Shown here: piece after piece, positions 53,563-61,143 of the stretch | Layout of the letters: every line of letters starts with the position of its first letter | Position numbering within the stretch: position 1 is the first letter of the stretch | DNA from: Fodinibius roseus | Lineage (GTDB): Bacteria; Bacteroidota; Rhodothermia; Balneolales; Balneolaceae | NCBI RefSeq assembly: GCF_900129315.1 | Contig: NZ_FQUS01000007.1 | Coordinates: 124,001 to 188,000, forward strand | Reading direction: 5' to 3' | Length of the DNA stretch: 64,000 nt | Notes under the pieces: model-generated | What the model was told of the DNA's origin: nothing | What the model saw: only the letters and a program-made list of their open reading frames with translations | Databases searched by the model: none | Made by a program: the position numbers and the translations under genes

Positions 53563-54399
53563 TTATATTCCGCCTCCGCTTGACTGCATTACATCAGCCG
53601 TATTATTATCGCCTGTCTGGGTTACTGAACTTGAATGGCCATTACCCCATTGTTCCTGGTTTGACCAATTGCCCATACCCTCTTGGGATACAGTAGCATT
53701 TAGGTTTCTTCCATTTCCTAACTGCCAGGCTTCGTTGTCATCACCAAGCTGAATAACTTCTGCATTATTACTGTGGCTTGATCCATGTCCTGTGAAGTCC
53801 TGGGAAGCATAGTTCCCTATACCATTTTGATCTATGAGTATAATGTCACCCATGTACCCATTATTGGATCCGCTAAGATTCTGATCAGCTTCGTTGGACT
53901 CGCCATCCTGATATACTTCTCCCTGATTATGAGATCCACTCGCATCCTGAGTTGCGATATTTGACGATCCATACTGTTCTGCGGTCAAGCTTAAAGTATA
54001 TCCACTACCGGTAGACTGGCTCAGTGTATTTTCAGAACCATCTTGAAGTCCCCAAACACTTTGTCCACTATTAGAGCTGGGAGCATTTTGTGTTTGAGTA
54101 GCTTCATTGCTATTCCCATTCTGTTCGATATAGGCAGAGTTTAAAAAATTATCTCCGCCACCAGTTTGGCTTTGGGAAACAGTTGCAATATTACCAGTAC
54201 CGAATTGCAGTACATCCGATTCCTGTGCTCCACTATTATTTGTAAACTGATCTACATCAGCTTCATTGGTGGAACCCACTTGTTCTACATATGAGTCCTG
54301 ATTATCTCCTTCTTGATCTACAGTTGCTTCGTTGCTCTGTGCAAATGCCATTGTACTGGCAAACACCAGAACAAAGAGTAATGTGGTTAGTTTTTTCAT
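53563..54399 (-). CDS. Major curlin-like repeat protein, paralogue 2
   Basis: 278 residues, signal MKKLTTLLFVLVFASTMAFAQ. Curlin-type repeats: DQEGDNQDSYVEQVGSTNEADVDQ, QFGTGNIATVSQ, QNGNSNEATQTQ, QDGSENTLSQS, QDGESNEADQN, QLGDDNEAWQLG, QEGMGNWSNQEQ, QTGDNNTADVMQS. It ends GGGI. The first six repeats carry more Glu and Asp than paralogue 4, giving an acidic fibre subunit. Confidence 0.85.
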   Translation of the reverse strand: MKKLTTLLFVLVFASTMAFAQSNEATVDQEGDNQDSYVEQVGSTNEADVDQFTNNSGAQESDVLQFGTGNIATVSQSQTGGGDNFLNSAYIEQNGNSNEATQTQNAPSSNSGQSVWGLQDGSENTLSQSTGSGYTLSLTAEQYGSSNIATQDASGSHNQGEVYQDGESNEADQNLSGSNNGYMGDIILIDQNGIGNYASQDFTGHGSSHSNNAEVIQLGDDNEAWQLGNGRNLNATVSQEGMGNWSNQEQWGNGHSSSVTQTGDNNTADVMQSSGGGI

Positions 54400-54491
54400 A
54401 ATCTTTAATTGTTTTATTTGAATAATTATGTAAGTAAGGGATTGATAAGGAAAGGAGTACTCTCTTCCCTGTAATCACCTATTATAGTCGA

Positions 54492-55313
54492 TTAGTTTTG
54501 GATGATAGAGGCACCATTATTACTACCAACCTGGCTGACGGATGCAGTATGGCCATTACCAGTTTGCATAACGTCCGCTACGTTGAGATTGCCATCCTGA
54601 ACGATAAACTCAACAGTGCTGGCACCGTCTTGATCAATACGCATTTCATTGTCATTACCAAATTGGATCAGACCTTGGCCGCCTTCGATATTTCCGCGGA
54701 AGAAGTTACTGTTAACCCCGGTTATCATCTTGCTTTCTGTACCGGCAGCAGCACCACCGTTTTGAGTGATATCCATGGAGTTTCCTTCCCCTTCCTGGTA
54801 AGCGCCAGGACCATTGGAACTAAAAGCACCAACGGAGTTGGCACCATCCATTTGATCAATGAGAATGGTGTTGCCTGAACCACCCGAAGGGCTTACCTGT
54901 GCTTCAATGTTGGCAACGTCGTCACCGTCTTGGTAAATGGTAGCATTGTTCTCAGAACCTGCCTGATCAGCATCCCAAACTCCATTTCCGTCATTGGTTT
55001 GGGAAATTGTGATACTACCACCCTGACTTTCTGCAGCATTTGAACCCTGTTCTGCATGTGACTTCACAAGGTTGTCATCACCATCCTGCGTGACACCAAA
55101 CCAGTTTCCTCCGCCTAATTGGTTCAGGCGTTCCACGGTGTTGTCGTTACCTATTTGATTTATGGAAGCTTCATTCATAGCCCCCGAAGTATAGGTCTGA
55201 TTTACCGTAGCGTTGTTGTCATTACCATCTTGATCAACAGTAGCGTCATTCTGGGCGTATGCCATCGAGCTGGCAAACACCAGAACAAAAAGTAGTGTTG
55301 TTAGCTTCTTCAT
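54492..55313 (-). CDS. Major curlin-like repeat protein, paralogue 1
   Basis: 273 residues, signal MKKLTTLLFVLVFASSMAYAQ, with GAGG about 12 bases before the start. Repeats include DQDGNDNNATVNQ, QIGNDNTVERLNQLGGGNWFGVTQDGDDNLVKSH, QAGSENNATIYQDGDDVANIEAQ, QEGEGNSMDITQNGG, QFGNDNEMRIDQDG and QTGNGHTASVSQVGSNNGASIIQN. It is the first curlin after csgF and has the longest upstream gap, full of hairpins. Aspartate is frequent between repeats. Confidence 0.85.
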   Translation of the reverse strand: MKKLTTLLFVLVFASSMAYAQNDATVDQDGNDNNATVNQTYTSGAMNEASINQIGNDNTVERLNQLGGGNWFGVTQDGDDNLVKSHAEQGSNAAESQGGSITISQTNDGNGVWDADQAGSENNATIYQDGDDVANIEAQVSPSGGSGNTILIDQMDGANSVGAFSSNGPGAYQEGEGNSMDITQNGGAAAGTESKMITGVNSNFFRGNIEGGQGLIQFGNDNEMRIDQDGASTVEFIVQDGNLNVADVMQTGNGHTASVSQVGSNNGASIIQN

Positions 55314-55628
55314 AGTATGTGTCCTCTTTTTTATTAAAGTTAGCTTATATTAAGCTATTCCGATTATTCGGATTCAGATTTGGAAACTATTTCCAAATCA
55401 AACAGGAGAGCAACAATGAAGAAGGCATGGCGTTGAACAATTATTAAAGAGTTCATAACTTGCTTTAAATAATATATTCAACGGGTGGCGTCAGATTTTT
55501 TCTGACTTCTGCAGGCAGTAATGCCTGCAGAAAGTTCCTCTGGCGCTGCCCTCTTTGTTTGTCTCATCTCCTATATTTTTCGCGCAATTTCATATTGTTT
55601 CGGGTTAATATTCCTATACAAGTTTCAA
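55314..55628 (-). promoter_or_regulatory. Structured leader between csgF and the first curlin gene
   Basis: No gene. In 315 bases I see five perfect inverted repeats: 55342-55356, 55360-55371, 55377-55399 (10-bp stem, GATTTGGAAA), 55491-55506 and 55507-55532 (11-bp stem, TTCTGCAGGCA with a GTAA loop). The last two abut and lack a T tract. This could be a promoter with a structured 5' leader for the curlin genes, or intercistronic processing sites. No transcription start can be placed. Confidence 0.5.
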
Positions 55629-56075
55629 TTAATTATTGCCTGAAAATTCTGATGGTATCGTAATACTTGTTGATTCTCCTGATAGTATATTCCGTATATC
55701 TATGCTTACCCCGTCGGGCCCCGGGTTTACATTTATATTGAACTCCCCGAATTCATAACTGCTCTGTTCATCGAGGTTGATATTGTCTTCTCCAAAGCGA
55801 TCCCCGATGATCTGTCGTGTAAGCTGTGACAGTACCTGACGCTGCAGCGATTCTTCAAAATTGGCCAGGGGGTCCCGGCTAAAACCCGAACGCCCTCCCT
55901 GGAATTTATTCTGCTGGTTGGCGGAGTTCATCAGCCAGCTGTAATTGGCATATGAGCCGCCAAAGGCAGGGTTTTTCGGCTGGTAAACGAAGTCCTGGGC
56001 TTTGGCGGTAGTCGAAATACCCAGTATTACACTAACCGATAGAATAAATGTGAGAGGTAATTTTTTTATATTCAT
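55629..56075 (-). CDS. csgF: Curli assembly protein CsgF
   Basis: 148 residues. A signal peptide ends at TTAKAQ, and the mature start DFVYQPKNPAFGGSYANYSWLMNSANQQNKF is diagnostic of CsgF: in E. coli the equivalent FxNPNFGG-x-NN segment plugs into the CsgG pore. The middle (LANFEESLQRQVLSQLTRQIIG) is the helix and the last part a beta domain (GEFNINVNPGPDGVSIDIRN). It couples curlin secretion to nucleation at the surface. It lies 22 bases after csgE. Confidence 0.92.
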   Translation of the reverse strand: MNIKKLPLTFILSVSVILGISTTAKAQDFVYQPKNPAFGGSYANYSWLMNSANQQNKFQGGRSGFSRDPLANFEESLQRQVLSQLTRQIIGDRFGEDNINLDEQSSYEFGEFNINVNPGPDGVSIDIRNILSGESTSITIPSEFSGNN

Positions 56076-56097
56076 AGTCTTTTTTTAAGTAATTAAA

Positions 56098-56856
56098 TTA
56101 ATAGCCCGACAGCGAGTTCGATGTAGAACGCTGACGCAGGAGCGTTCGGTAGCAGACCCCCACGGCATACCGGGCCACTTTTTCGGTATAGGCGTACTTG
56201 GGCTGAAGCCGGTTCTGGAATACCTTTTCATTATCGATGCTAATGGTAATCATGGTTCCCCGCGAGGGAGTAGGCTGCTCCGATATCGTGATCATAAAGT
56301 TGCCGGCCCCGGGGGGAGATTCCCAGTGCCGGTAAAAGATGTTGTAGAAATCAATGCCCATTTTGCTGCGGGTCTCGTCAAGTACCATGCCGTTAATCGA
56401 GATGGTTGAACCCCGGTCGGAAGATGCTTTTTTCTGATGGACTTCAGCCTGTTGTTCCTGGGCAACTACTTTTTCAAAAGCCTCTCGAAATTCGCTGAGT
56501 TTTTTATCTGCTCTATTTTTCTGCGATTTATTCTCAGCTGGTATACGTCGCGTATTCTTTAAACTGTCACTGTTTTCAACAACAGAGCTATCCCGGTTAG
56601 ATACAATTTCGTCCGGGATGGTGAGCGTTTGTCCGGTGTAGATGATATGAGAAGCATCAATTTTATTCGCATTGGCTTCATAGATTTTTTTCCAATAGCC
56701 GGAATTGCCAAAATCTTCCGCAATGCTCTTCAGGTTATCTCCGGCGTTGACGGTGTACCGGTAGGACCCGGTATCTTTTTGGTCCTGCGCATACAGCGTT
56801 GAGCCACACGCGATTATGCTAAAAAGAGATACAATGATGCTATATCTTAACCCCAT
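56098..56856 (-). CDS. csgE: CsgE with N-terminal LysM domain
   Basis: 252 residues. The signal is MGLRYSIIVSLFSIIACGSTLYA. Residues 31-82 (YRYTVNAGDNLKSIAEDFGNSGYWKKIYEANANKI, IYTGQTLTIP) are a LysM peptidoglycan-binding domain. A charged linker (85-150) leads to CsgE at about 152-240: INGMVLDETRSKMGIDFYNIFYRHWESPPGAGNFMITISEQPTPSRGTMITISIDNEKVFQNRLQP. The known CsgE is about 130 residues and caps the periplasmic side of CsgG, steering CsgA into the pore. The LysM domain would tether this adaptor to the cell wall. It is the first gene of the locus. Confidence 0.88.
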   Translation of the reverse strand: MGLRYSIIVSLFSIIACGSTLYAQDQKDTGSYRYTVNAGDNLKSIAEDFGNSGYWKKIYEANANKIDASHIIYTGQTLTIPDEIVSNRDSSVVENSDSLKNTRRIPAENKSQKNRADKKLSEFREAFEKVVAQEQQAEVHQKKASSDRGSTISINGMVLDETRSKMGIDFYNIFYRHWESPPGAGNFMITISEQPTPSRGTMITISIDNEKVFQNRLQPKYAYTEKVARYAVGVCYRTLLRQRSTSNSLSGY

Positions 56857-57417
56857 AAATGAACGCCAACTAAGCTGTTATTTTGCCTGCGAAATTATAT
56901 AGTCTCTCAAGAGTTATATTGTCCGACAGTTACAACGAAGAACAATAATCAGGCTTGTCTTTCAAGTGAACATACTCGTACCCGATCGCTTTCGTTACTG
57001 CTCAACTCTTGTTCCCGGATTTATTGATATCTATCTCTATTATTTTGATAAAAAGCCGGGATGAATATCTTTTTATTCGTTATTCAGGTCTATGGGATGC
57101 AAAAAAGATGCCAGGTGTTAGTCACCGAGGTAATTCACCGCCTGTGGGTTTATAAACGGTTTTTATTATTCTCCCTTTTATAATAAGACAGCTGGATCAG
57201 CCGGGTGAGTAAACATTTCACACTTCAGCATGTGTAGTATTAGGACAGGAGAGATTATACTTTCTTTAGCTTTTTCAAATAGGCTGGTTGGGTTGAACGG
57301 GGTAGACTTCCGCTTTTCTTATACGAGGAGAGCGATAGAGGGTATTCACGCCTGTGAACCGTTGGCCTGATTGTGGGCTTGTATAGATCTGCAGGAAATG
57401 GAAATGAACCAACACTT
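56857..57417. other. Intergenic region upstream of csgE, 561 bp
   Basis: No gene supported. It should contain the promoter for csgE at the left end and the transcript end of the nitrosative-stress operon at the right. A 7-bp AT-only inverted repeat is near 57161-57187. I see no CsgD-type LuxR regulator gene and cannot place a specific operator. Confidence 0.45.
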
Positions 57418-57825
57418 TTATGTATTATAGCTTACCGCGCGGTTCCAGTGCAGAGCAATGAAAAGGATAACGGCGCCGACTTCAAGAGATCGTCCCACCA
57501 AAGTCGCGGAGGAAGGCACAATATCCAGGTACGAGGCACTGTTTACCAATATGCCTGTATTTAGCAGTGCTACCATTATTTTGGCCTTCAGAGGATTTCC
57601 CCGCGATCCGCTTTCCAGGTAGCGCGGCAATATCCAGTAGGCGGTCCCCATCGTCAACTGGATAATCCAGCCGAAAATGCTTACTTCAATATGGAGGGGG
57701 AGCAGCGTCCATGCGGGGGACAAGCCCGGGTAGGCTTTGCTGACAAGGATGAATGCCCCCATGAGGAAACCCGCAAACAGGTAGATCAATGAAGCTTTTA
57801 TCATCCAGCGGCTGGGGGTTGGCAT
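57418..57825 (-). CDS. Four-helix membrane protein with heme-copper-oxidase-like motif, A
   Basis: 135 residues with four predicted helices and no signal peptide: SLIYLFAGFLMGAFILVSK, LLPLHIEVSIFGWIIQLTMGTAYWILPRYL, ALLNTGILVNSASYL and SLEVGAVILFIALHW. The block LHIEVSIFGWIIQLTMGTAYWILP recalls the His-bearing second helix of oxidase subunit I and NorB-type proteins. It is the last gene of a seven-gene operon and is homologous to the gene upstream of it. A heme or NO-related role is inference. Confidence 0.6.
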   Translation of the reverse strand: MPTPSRWMIKASLIYLFAGFLMGAFILVSKAYPGLSPAWTLLPLHIEVSIFGWIIQLTMGTAYWILPRYLESGSRGNPLKAKIMVALLNTGILVNSASYLDIVPSSATLVGRSLEVGAVILFIALHWNRAVSYNT

Positions 57826-57877
57826 TTCTTTATGACCGTTTAAGCGTTATTGATTATTCTTTTCATTCTTCGTATCC

Positions 57878-58348
57878 CTATTTCCCACGGCCGGTGTTCT
57901 TTCTGGCTTGTTGCCGCTTTTTTTTGCGTTGCCTCCGCTGCTGCTCTTTTGACTGGATACGCGGCCATATTTCAATGATGTAGGTCAGTGCGGCCCCGGC
58001 CTGTGTTATGGCCGAGAGAGCGATCAGGACATTCCAGGCCGGATTTTGAGACAGATAGTTTAAAGGTTCGGCCACGGCCCGCAGCAGCAACCCCGCGTTC
58101 AGCATAATGAATGTCAGCCAGCCCCATTTCTGAGCCCGAAACCCCTCTTCCCGGTTTCGACCGGGAAACATCCACATGGACACTCCGAAGATGATCTGTG
58201 TGATCCAGCCAACCATCAGCAGATGCCAAAATAGAGGAACTAACCCGGGAAACTGTATCCCGTTAACTTCAGAGGCCAGTGCCAGTATTAATGCTGCTAA
58301 AAAGTAAATAAGTCCCGTTTTTATAAACAGTCGAGCTAATCGCGGCAT
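57878..58348 (-). CDS. Four-helix membrane protein with heme-copper-oxidase-like motif, B
   Basis: 156 residues, four helices: TGLIYFLAALILALA, VPLFWHLLMVGWITQIIFGVSMWMFPGRN, LTFIMLNAGLLLRAVAEPL and NVLIALSAITQAGAALTYII. The block FWHLLMVGWITQIIFGVSMWMFP aligns with LHIEVSIFGWIIQLTMGTAYWILP of its neighbour, each having one conserved His in the second helix. A basic C-terminal tail follows. Its start overlaps the DUF3565 stop by 13 bases. Not a recognised named family. Confidence 0.6.
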   Translation of the reverse strand: MPRLARLFIKTGLIYFLAALILALASEVNGIQFPGLVPLFWHLLMVGWITQIIFGVSMWMFPGRNREEGFRAQKWGWLTFIMLNAGLLLRAVAEPLNYLSQNPAWNVLIALSAITQAGAALTYIIEIWPRIQSKEQQRRQRKKKRQQARKNTGRGK

Positions 58349-58557
58349 GGCGGATCAAAATCCTGAGGTTTGTTGCGGTCGCATTTTTTACAGTTCAGCT
58401 CCTTGCCCAGCCGGCTTTTTCGTCCCTCTGCCGTTGTTGTCCAGGGGCGCAAGGTCCACGGCGGATTGTGGCGCACGTGCTGGTTATGACCGCATTTCAG
58501 TTCGGCAACCCATGCGTTTTCCTCATCTTTGTGATAACCGATAATCGGTTGCTTCAT
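58336..58557 (-). CDS. DUF3565-family protein
   Basis: 73 residues from MKQPIIGYHKDEENAWVAEL; a longer frame overlaps the cytochrome gene. ELKCGHNQHVRHNPPWTLRPW is the family signature, with Cys, His and Trp, and NCKKCDRNKP gives a CxxC, so a metal site is plausible. DUF3565 genes occur repeatedly in NO-related clusters, in line with its place here, but the role is unknown. Confidence 0.85.
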   Translation of the reverse strand: MKQPIIGYHKDEENAWVAELKCGHNQHVRHNPPWTLRPWTTTAEGRKSRLGKELNCKKCDRNKPQDFDPPCRD

Positions 58558-58561
58558 ACCA

Positions 58562-59020
58562 TTATTTCCCGCCCTCCGAACGAGCCGATGAGATCGATTC
58601 CCTGTAATTGGAGTGGCAATCCACGCATCCCTGCTGAACAATATGGTAATGATGCAAAATTTCCTGCATGTTTTGCTGTATCGCGGCCAATCGCATTGAA
58701 TCAGCGTGATGATGTACGATCATGTCATATTTCACAAACTGTTTCATTTCCGTCCCCAGGGTCGATTTTACTACCTTTTTATCCTTTACAGTCATAGCAG
58801 GATGATCGGATATGTTACCCGCACTTTCTATAATCAGTTCAAAATTTTCGGTATAGATACCATTATCGACCTGATACATATTCGTTAATAATTGCTGCAT
58901 CATGGGGACCAATGGCATGGTTTCTGGTTGGGGCGACTCTTCCCGGGGAGACAAGACCCATCCCGCGACGACAGAAGTAAAACCGACAAGAAAGGTTATG
59001 ATCAATAGGATATTTTTCAT
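58562..59020 (-). CDS. Cytochrome c'-like single-heme protein
   Basis: 152 residues. An N-terminal hydrophobic segment (MKNILLIITFLVGFTSVVAGW) is a signal or anchor. The rest is helical, with MPLVPMMQQLLTNMYQVDNGIYTENF and LGTEMKQFVKYDMIVHHHADSMRLAAIQQNMQEILHHYHIVQQGCVDCHSNYRE. The heme motif CVDCH is near the C terminus, as in cytochrome c', a four-helix protein that binds NO. Length suits this family. It precedes the DUF3565 gene by 4 bases. Confidence 0.8.
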   Translation of the reverse strand: MKNILLIITFLVGFTSVVAGWVLSPREESPQPETMPLVPMMQQLLTNMYQVDNGIYTENFELIIESAGNISDHPAMTVKDKKVVKSTLGTEMKQFVKYDMIVHHHADSMRLAAIQQNMQEILHHYHIVQQGCVDCHSNYRESISSARSEGGK

Positions 59021-59030
59021 GTGATGGTGT

Positions 59031-59219
59031 TTATTGTTGAATTAACTGTTCAATGTCCAGCTTCTGTATGGCACTTATCGCCGCTTCCATGGCGCCTTCG
59101 GCACATAAGCCGCTCATCGAGGCCTCCTTAAAGCCTTCTCTGGCCGCCTCAATGCACGCCTGGCGAACCTTGCGGGCAAGTCGCTTGTCAGCCGCTGGTA
59201 TTGGTTCATTTTTATTCAT
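59031..59219 (-). CDS. Small conserved protein of NO-related clusters
   Basis: 62 residues from ATG 59219, overlapping the globin stop by 8 bases. The larger open frame that contains it is the shadow of the globin gene. ADKRLARKVRQACIEAAREGFKEASMSGLCAEGAMEAAISAIQKLDIEQLI is a compact two-helix protein with a conserved SGLC-x-EGA-x-EAA segment. I recall similar short proteins, sometimes labelled acetyltransferase, near NO reductase and globin genes; no function is shown. Confidence 0.65.
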   Translation of the reverse strand: MNKNEPIPAADKRLARKVRQACIEAAREGFKEASMSGLCAEGAMEAAISAIQKLDIEQLIQQ

Positions 59220-59610
59220 GATTATTCCGGTTATTTGATCGGCTGTACTTTCCCTCCATCTCCATGCGAACAGAGAAAGAGGATGCAATTTTGCCGGCCA
59301 TCTCCTTGGCGTATTCTGCATTTTCTCCCCTGAAATGCTGGTCAGTGGTGGCCTCGAATAAACCATACCAGCGACTGAAATCTTCTTTTTTGACCGGCAG
59401 GGGCAGGTGCCGGCGAAAGGGGCGTCCCTTATAGCGCCGGGTCTGAAACAGCAAATTAGACCAAAAATCCACCATTTTGGGCAGGTGCTCTTCCCAGTCC
59501 ACCTGCGCGAAATCATTGAAAATGTAGCCCAGCCGTTCATCCTGTTCAACGCTATGGTAAAAACTGTGGACTAATTTTTTTATGTCTTCGTCATCTTGAA
59601 TATCGCGCAT
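59212..59610 (-). CDS. Group III truncated hemoglobin
   Basis: 132 residues with no signal. IKKLVHSFYHSVEQDERLGYIFNDFAQVDWEEHLPKMVDFWSNLLFQTRRYKGRPFRRHLPLPVKKEDFSRWYGLFEATTDQHFRGENAEYAKEMAGKIASSF matches TrHb3. The HLPKMVDFWSNLLFQTRRYKGRPF block and the proximal His in HLPL are family markers. These globins bind O2 and NO and often sit with NO-response genes. It is the second gene of the operon, 9 bases after the polytopic membrane gene. Confidence 0.88.
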   Translation of the reverse strand: MRDIQDDEDIKKLVHSFYHSVEQDERLGYIFNDFAQVDWEEHLPKMVDFWSNLLFQTRRYKGRPFRRHLPLPVKKEDFSRWYGLFEATTDQHFRGENAEYAKEMAGKIASSFSVRMEMEGKYSRSNNRNNHE

Positions 59611-59619
59611 AATTGTTAG

Positions 59620-60861
59620 CTATTGTATGTTATTTTGGGATTGTATCATCTTAATCCAGTAAACAGTAATTGCAAGGGCCGGAAGCAGCGCCGCCGCTGC
59701 CAGTAAGTAGAAGATCCAGGAGCCGGTCCACATGGTCGGCCAAAGGGGCGTAGGGAGCAACAGGCTTCCGAGTACGATAACAATAGACCACACTATTCCG
59801 TTGAAAAACGAGTCGGGGATATTCACGGACCTGTGCCACCATGCCATGATCGCCAGGGTGAAGGCGCCAAGCAGTAACACGTGCAGGTAAAAAATCCGGA
59901 GCCCGTGATCGGAAAACAAAAATGAGGAGGGAAGAACCGAAGCCGTCAGCTGCATCAGTGCTTTAAGTCCCACCAGGGCGAGGGGCCAGATCCAGATCGA
60001 ACTTTTCCATCTGCCGGAGGAGCCGATGGCATATAAGGCCTGCAGTAGTCCGATTGCGGAGACCGCACCGCCCAGCCGGGCTGTCAGCAGCAGCGACGGC
60101 GACAGCAGCGTTTCCGAAATTCCGTACGGGAACGTCAGGGGAGCGCCGATAGCGATGCATCCCAGCGAAAAGTTTTGTGAAACCGGCCAGTCGTCCGGCT
60201 CGACCGGTAGTTTCAGGATAAAAAGGGACAGCAGCGCCAGGACCACCCACCCTTCGGTAAAAGTGGCCAGGAAAAAATGAGTCAATCCTTTCATCAAAAG
60301 ATGGTTCGCCGGGTCCACCGCCTGGACGACGGCCACGCTCCACGCCCCGAGGGAACTTATCAGTAGCATCGTCAGGGCCCCGTCGAACCATGTCCGGCTG
60401 GTTTTATCCCGCAGTGCCGGCCGGGCCTGCCAATAGCCCCGGATGAAGGCATACCAGCAGAGCATGACGAAGCCGGACAATATGACCGACAGGGGGAGGG
60501 AGGTTGCCCCTATAGCTACCGGGCGGTACCCGTATGCCAAAAAGAACGGGTAGGAAGCCAGGCCAAACAGCAGGGTACTCCCGACGGCACTTTTCATCCG
60601 GGATGCCCCCCGCTGGCTGACGCCTCTTCCGCGGAGCATGCTATTTCGCATAATCAGGAACGGCAACGGTACCGCCCATCCAAAAAACATGAGGTGCGAG
60701 TGGGCGTGACGAATGTTCCCCAGGGAGAGGCCCCATTCGGGAAGCCAGTCAATCATTCCCAGCCGGTATAGAAAACCGGTCAGTGCCGCTAAGACAAAGG
60801 ACGCCAGGGCGAGGTGCCACAACCATCCGATTCTTTTCAAGGTTTTACATTCCGATTGCAT
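59620..60861 (-). CDS. Polytopic membrane protein with heme-copper-oxidase-like motif, NnrS-like
   Basis: 413 residues, about 12 membrane helices. Near residue 50, NIRHAHSHLMFFGWAVPLPFLIMRN shows a His-rich second helix with a H-x(4)-FGW pattern resembling oxidase subunit I and NnrS. Further helices carry isolated His residues, for example MKGLTHFFLATFTEGW, SDHGLRIFYLHVLLLGAF and MAWWHRSVNIPDSF. NnrS proteins bind heme-copper and are induced by NO. The family assignment here is tentative. First gene of the seven-gene operon. Confidence 0.55.
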   Translation of the reverse strand: MQSECKTLKRIGWLWHLALASFVLAALTGFLYRLGMIDWLPEWGLSLGNIRHAHSHLMFFGWAVPLPFLIMRNSMLRGRGVSQRGASRMKSAVGSTLLFGLASYPFFLAYGYRPVAIGATSLPLSVILSGFVMLCWYAFIRGYWQARPALRDKTSRTWFDGALTMLLISSLGAWSVAVVQAVDPANHLLMKGLTHFFLATFTEGWVVLALLSLFILKLPVEPDDWPVSQNFSLGCIAIGAPLTFPYGISETLLSPSLLLTARLGGAVSAIGLLQALYAIGSSGRWKSSIWIWPLALVGLKALMQLTASVLPSSFLFSDHGLRIFYLHVLLLGAFTLAIMAWWHRSVNIPDSFFNGIVWSIVIVLGSLLLPTPLWPTMWTGSWIFYLLAAAALLPALAITVYWIKMIQSQNNIQ

Positions 60862-61143
60862 AGGGATACACTTCAGTCCGCCGCCGGTATCGCTGGCCCG
60901 GAGATGCCCGGTCCCTCCGATAAGTTCGTGACAGCTGCCTGTTCCATTTTAAGAGTTTTATGTCTTAATATAACAATAATTTATTCCTCAATAAAAAATT
61001 CAATAGTTGTCATGCAGGCAAGTTGTGGGGTTGGCTTCTTTATTGCCTCCATTGTGCATAAGACCTGGAAAGTACCGTTTGTGCAAGAACGCTGAAGGAA
61101 CTAACTTTCGTTTGACACTCTTTCATGTCCGTTGACCGCGTTG
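60862..61143. promoter_or_regulatory. Intergenic region upstream of the seven-gene operon
   Basis: 282 bases; no gene. It should contain the operon promoter on the minus strand near 60870-61010, an AT-rich stretch (CAATAATTTATTCCTCAATA). I looked for FNR-type TTGAT-N4-ATCAA and NsrR-type palindromes and found no convincing match. Confidence 0.35.

Noticed and set aside
51604..55313. Curlin repeats considered as a CRISPR-like or tandem DNA repeat array
   Set aside because: The periodicity is in the protein (Q-x-G-x-x-N); at the DNA level the units are diverged and in frame with long coding regions.
59220..59549. N-terminal extension of the 62-residue protein to a 172-residue open frame
   Set aside because: These codons are antisense-free shadow of the truncated globin in another frame; the short protein has its own ATG overlapping the globin stop.
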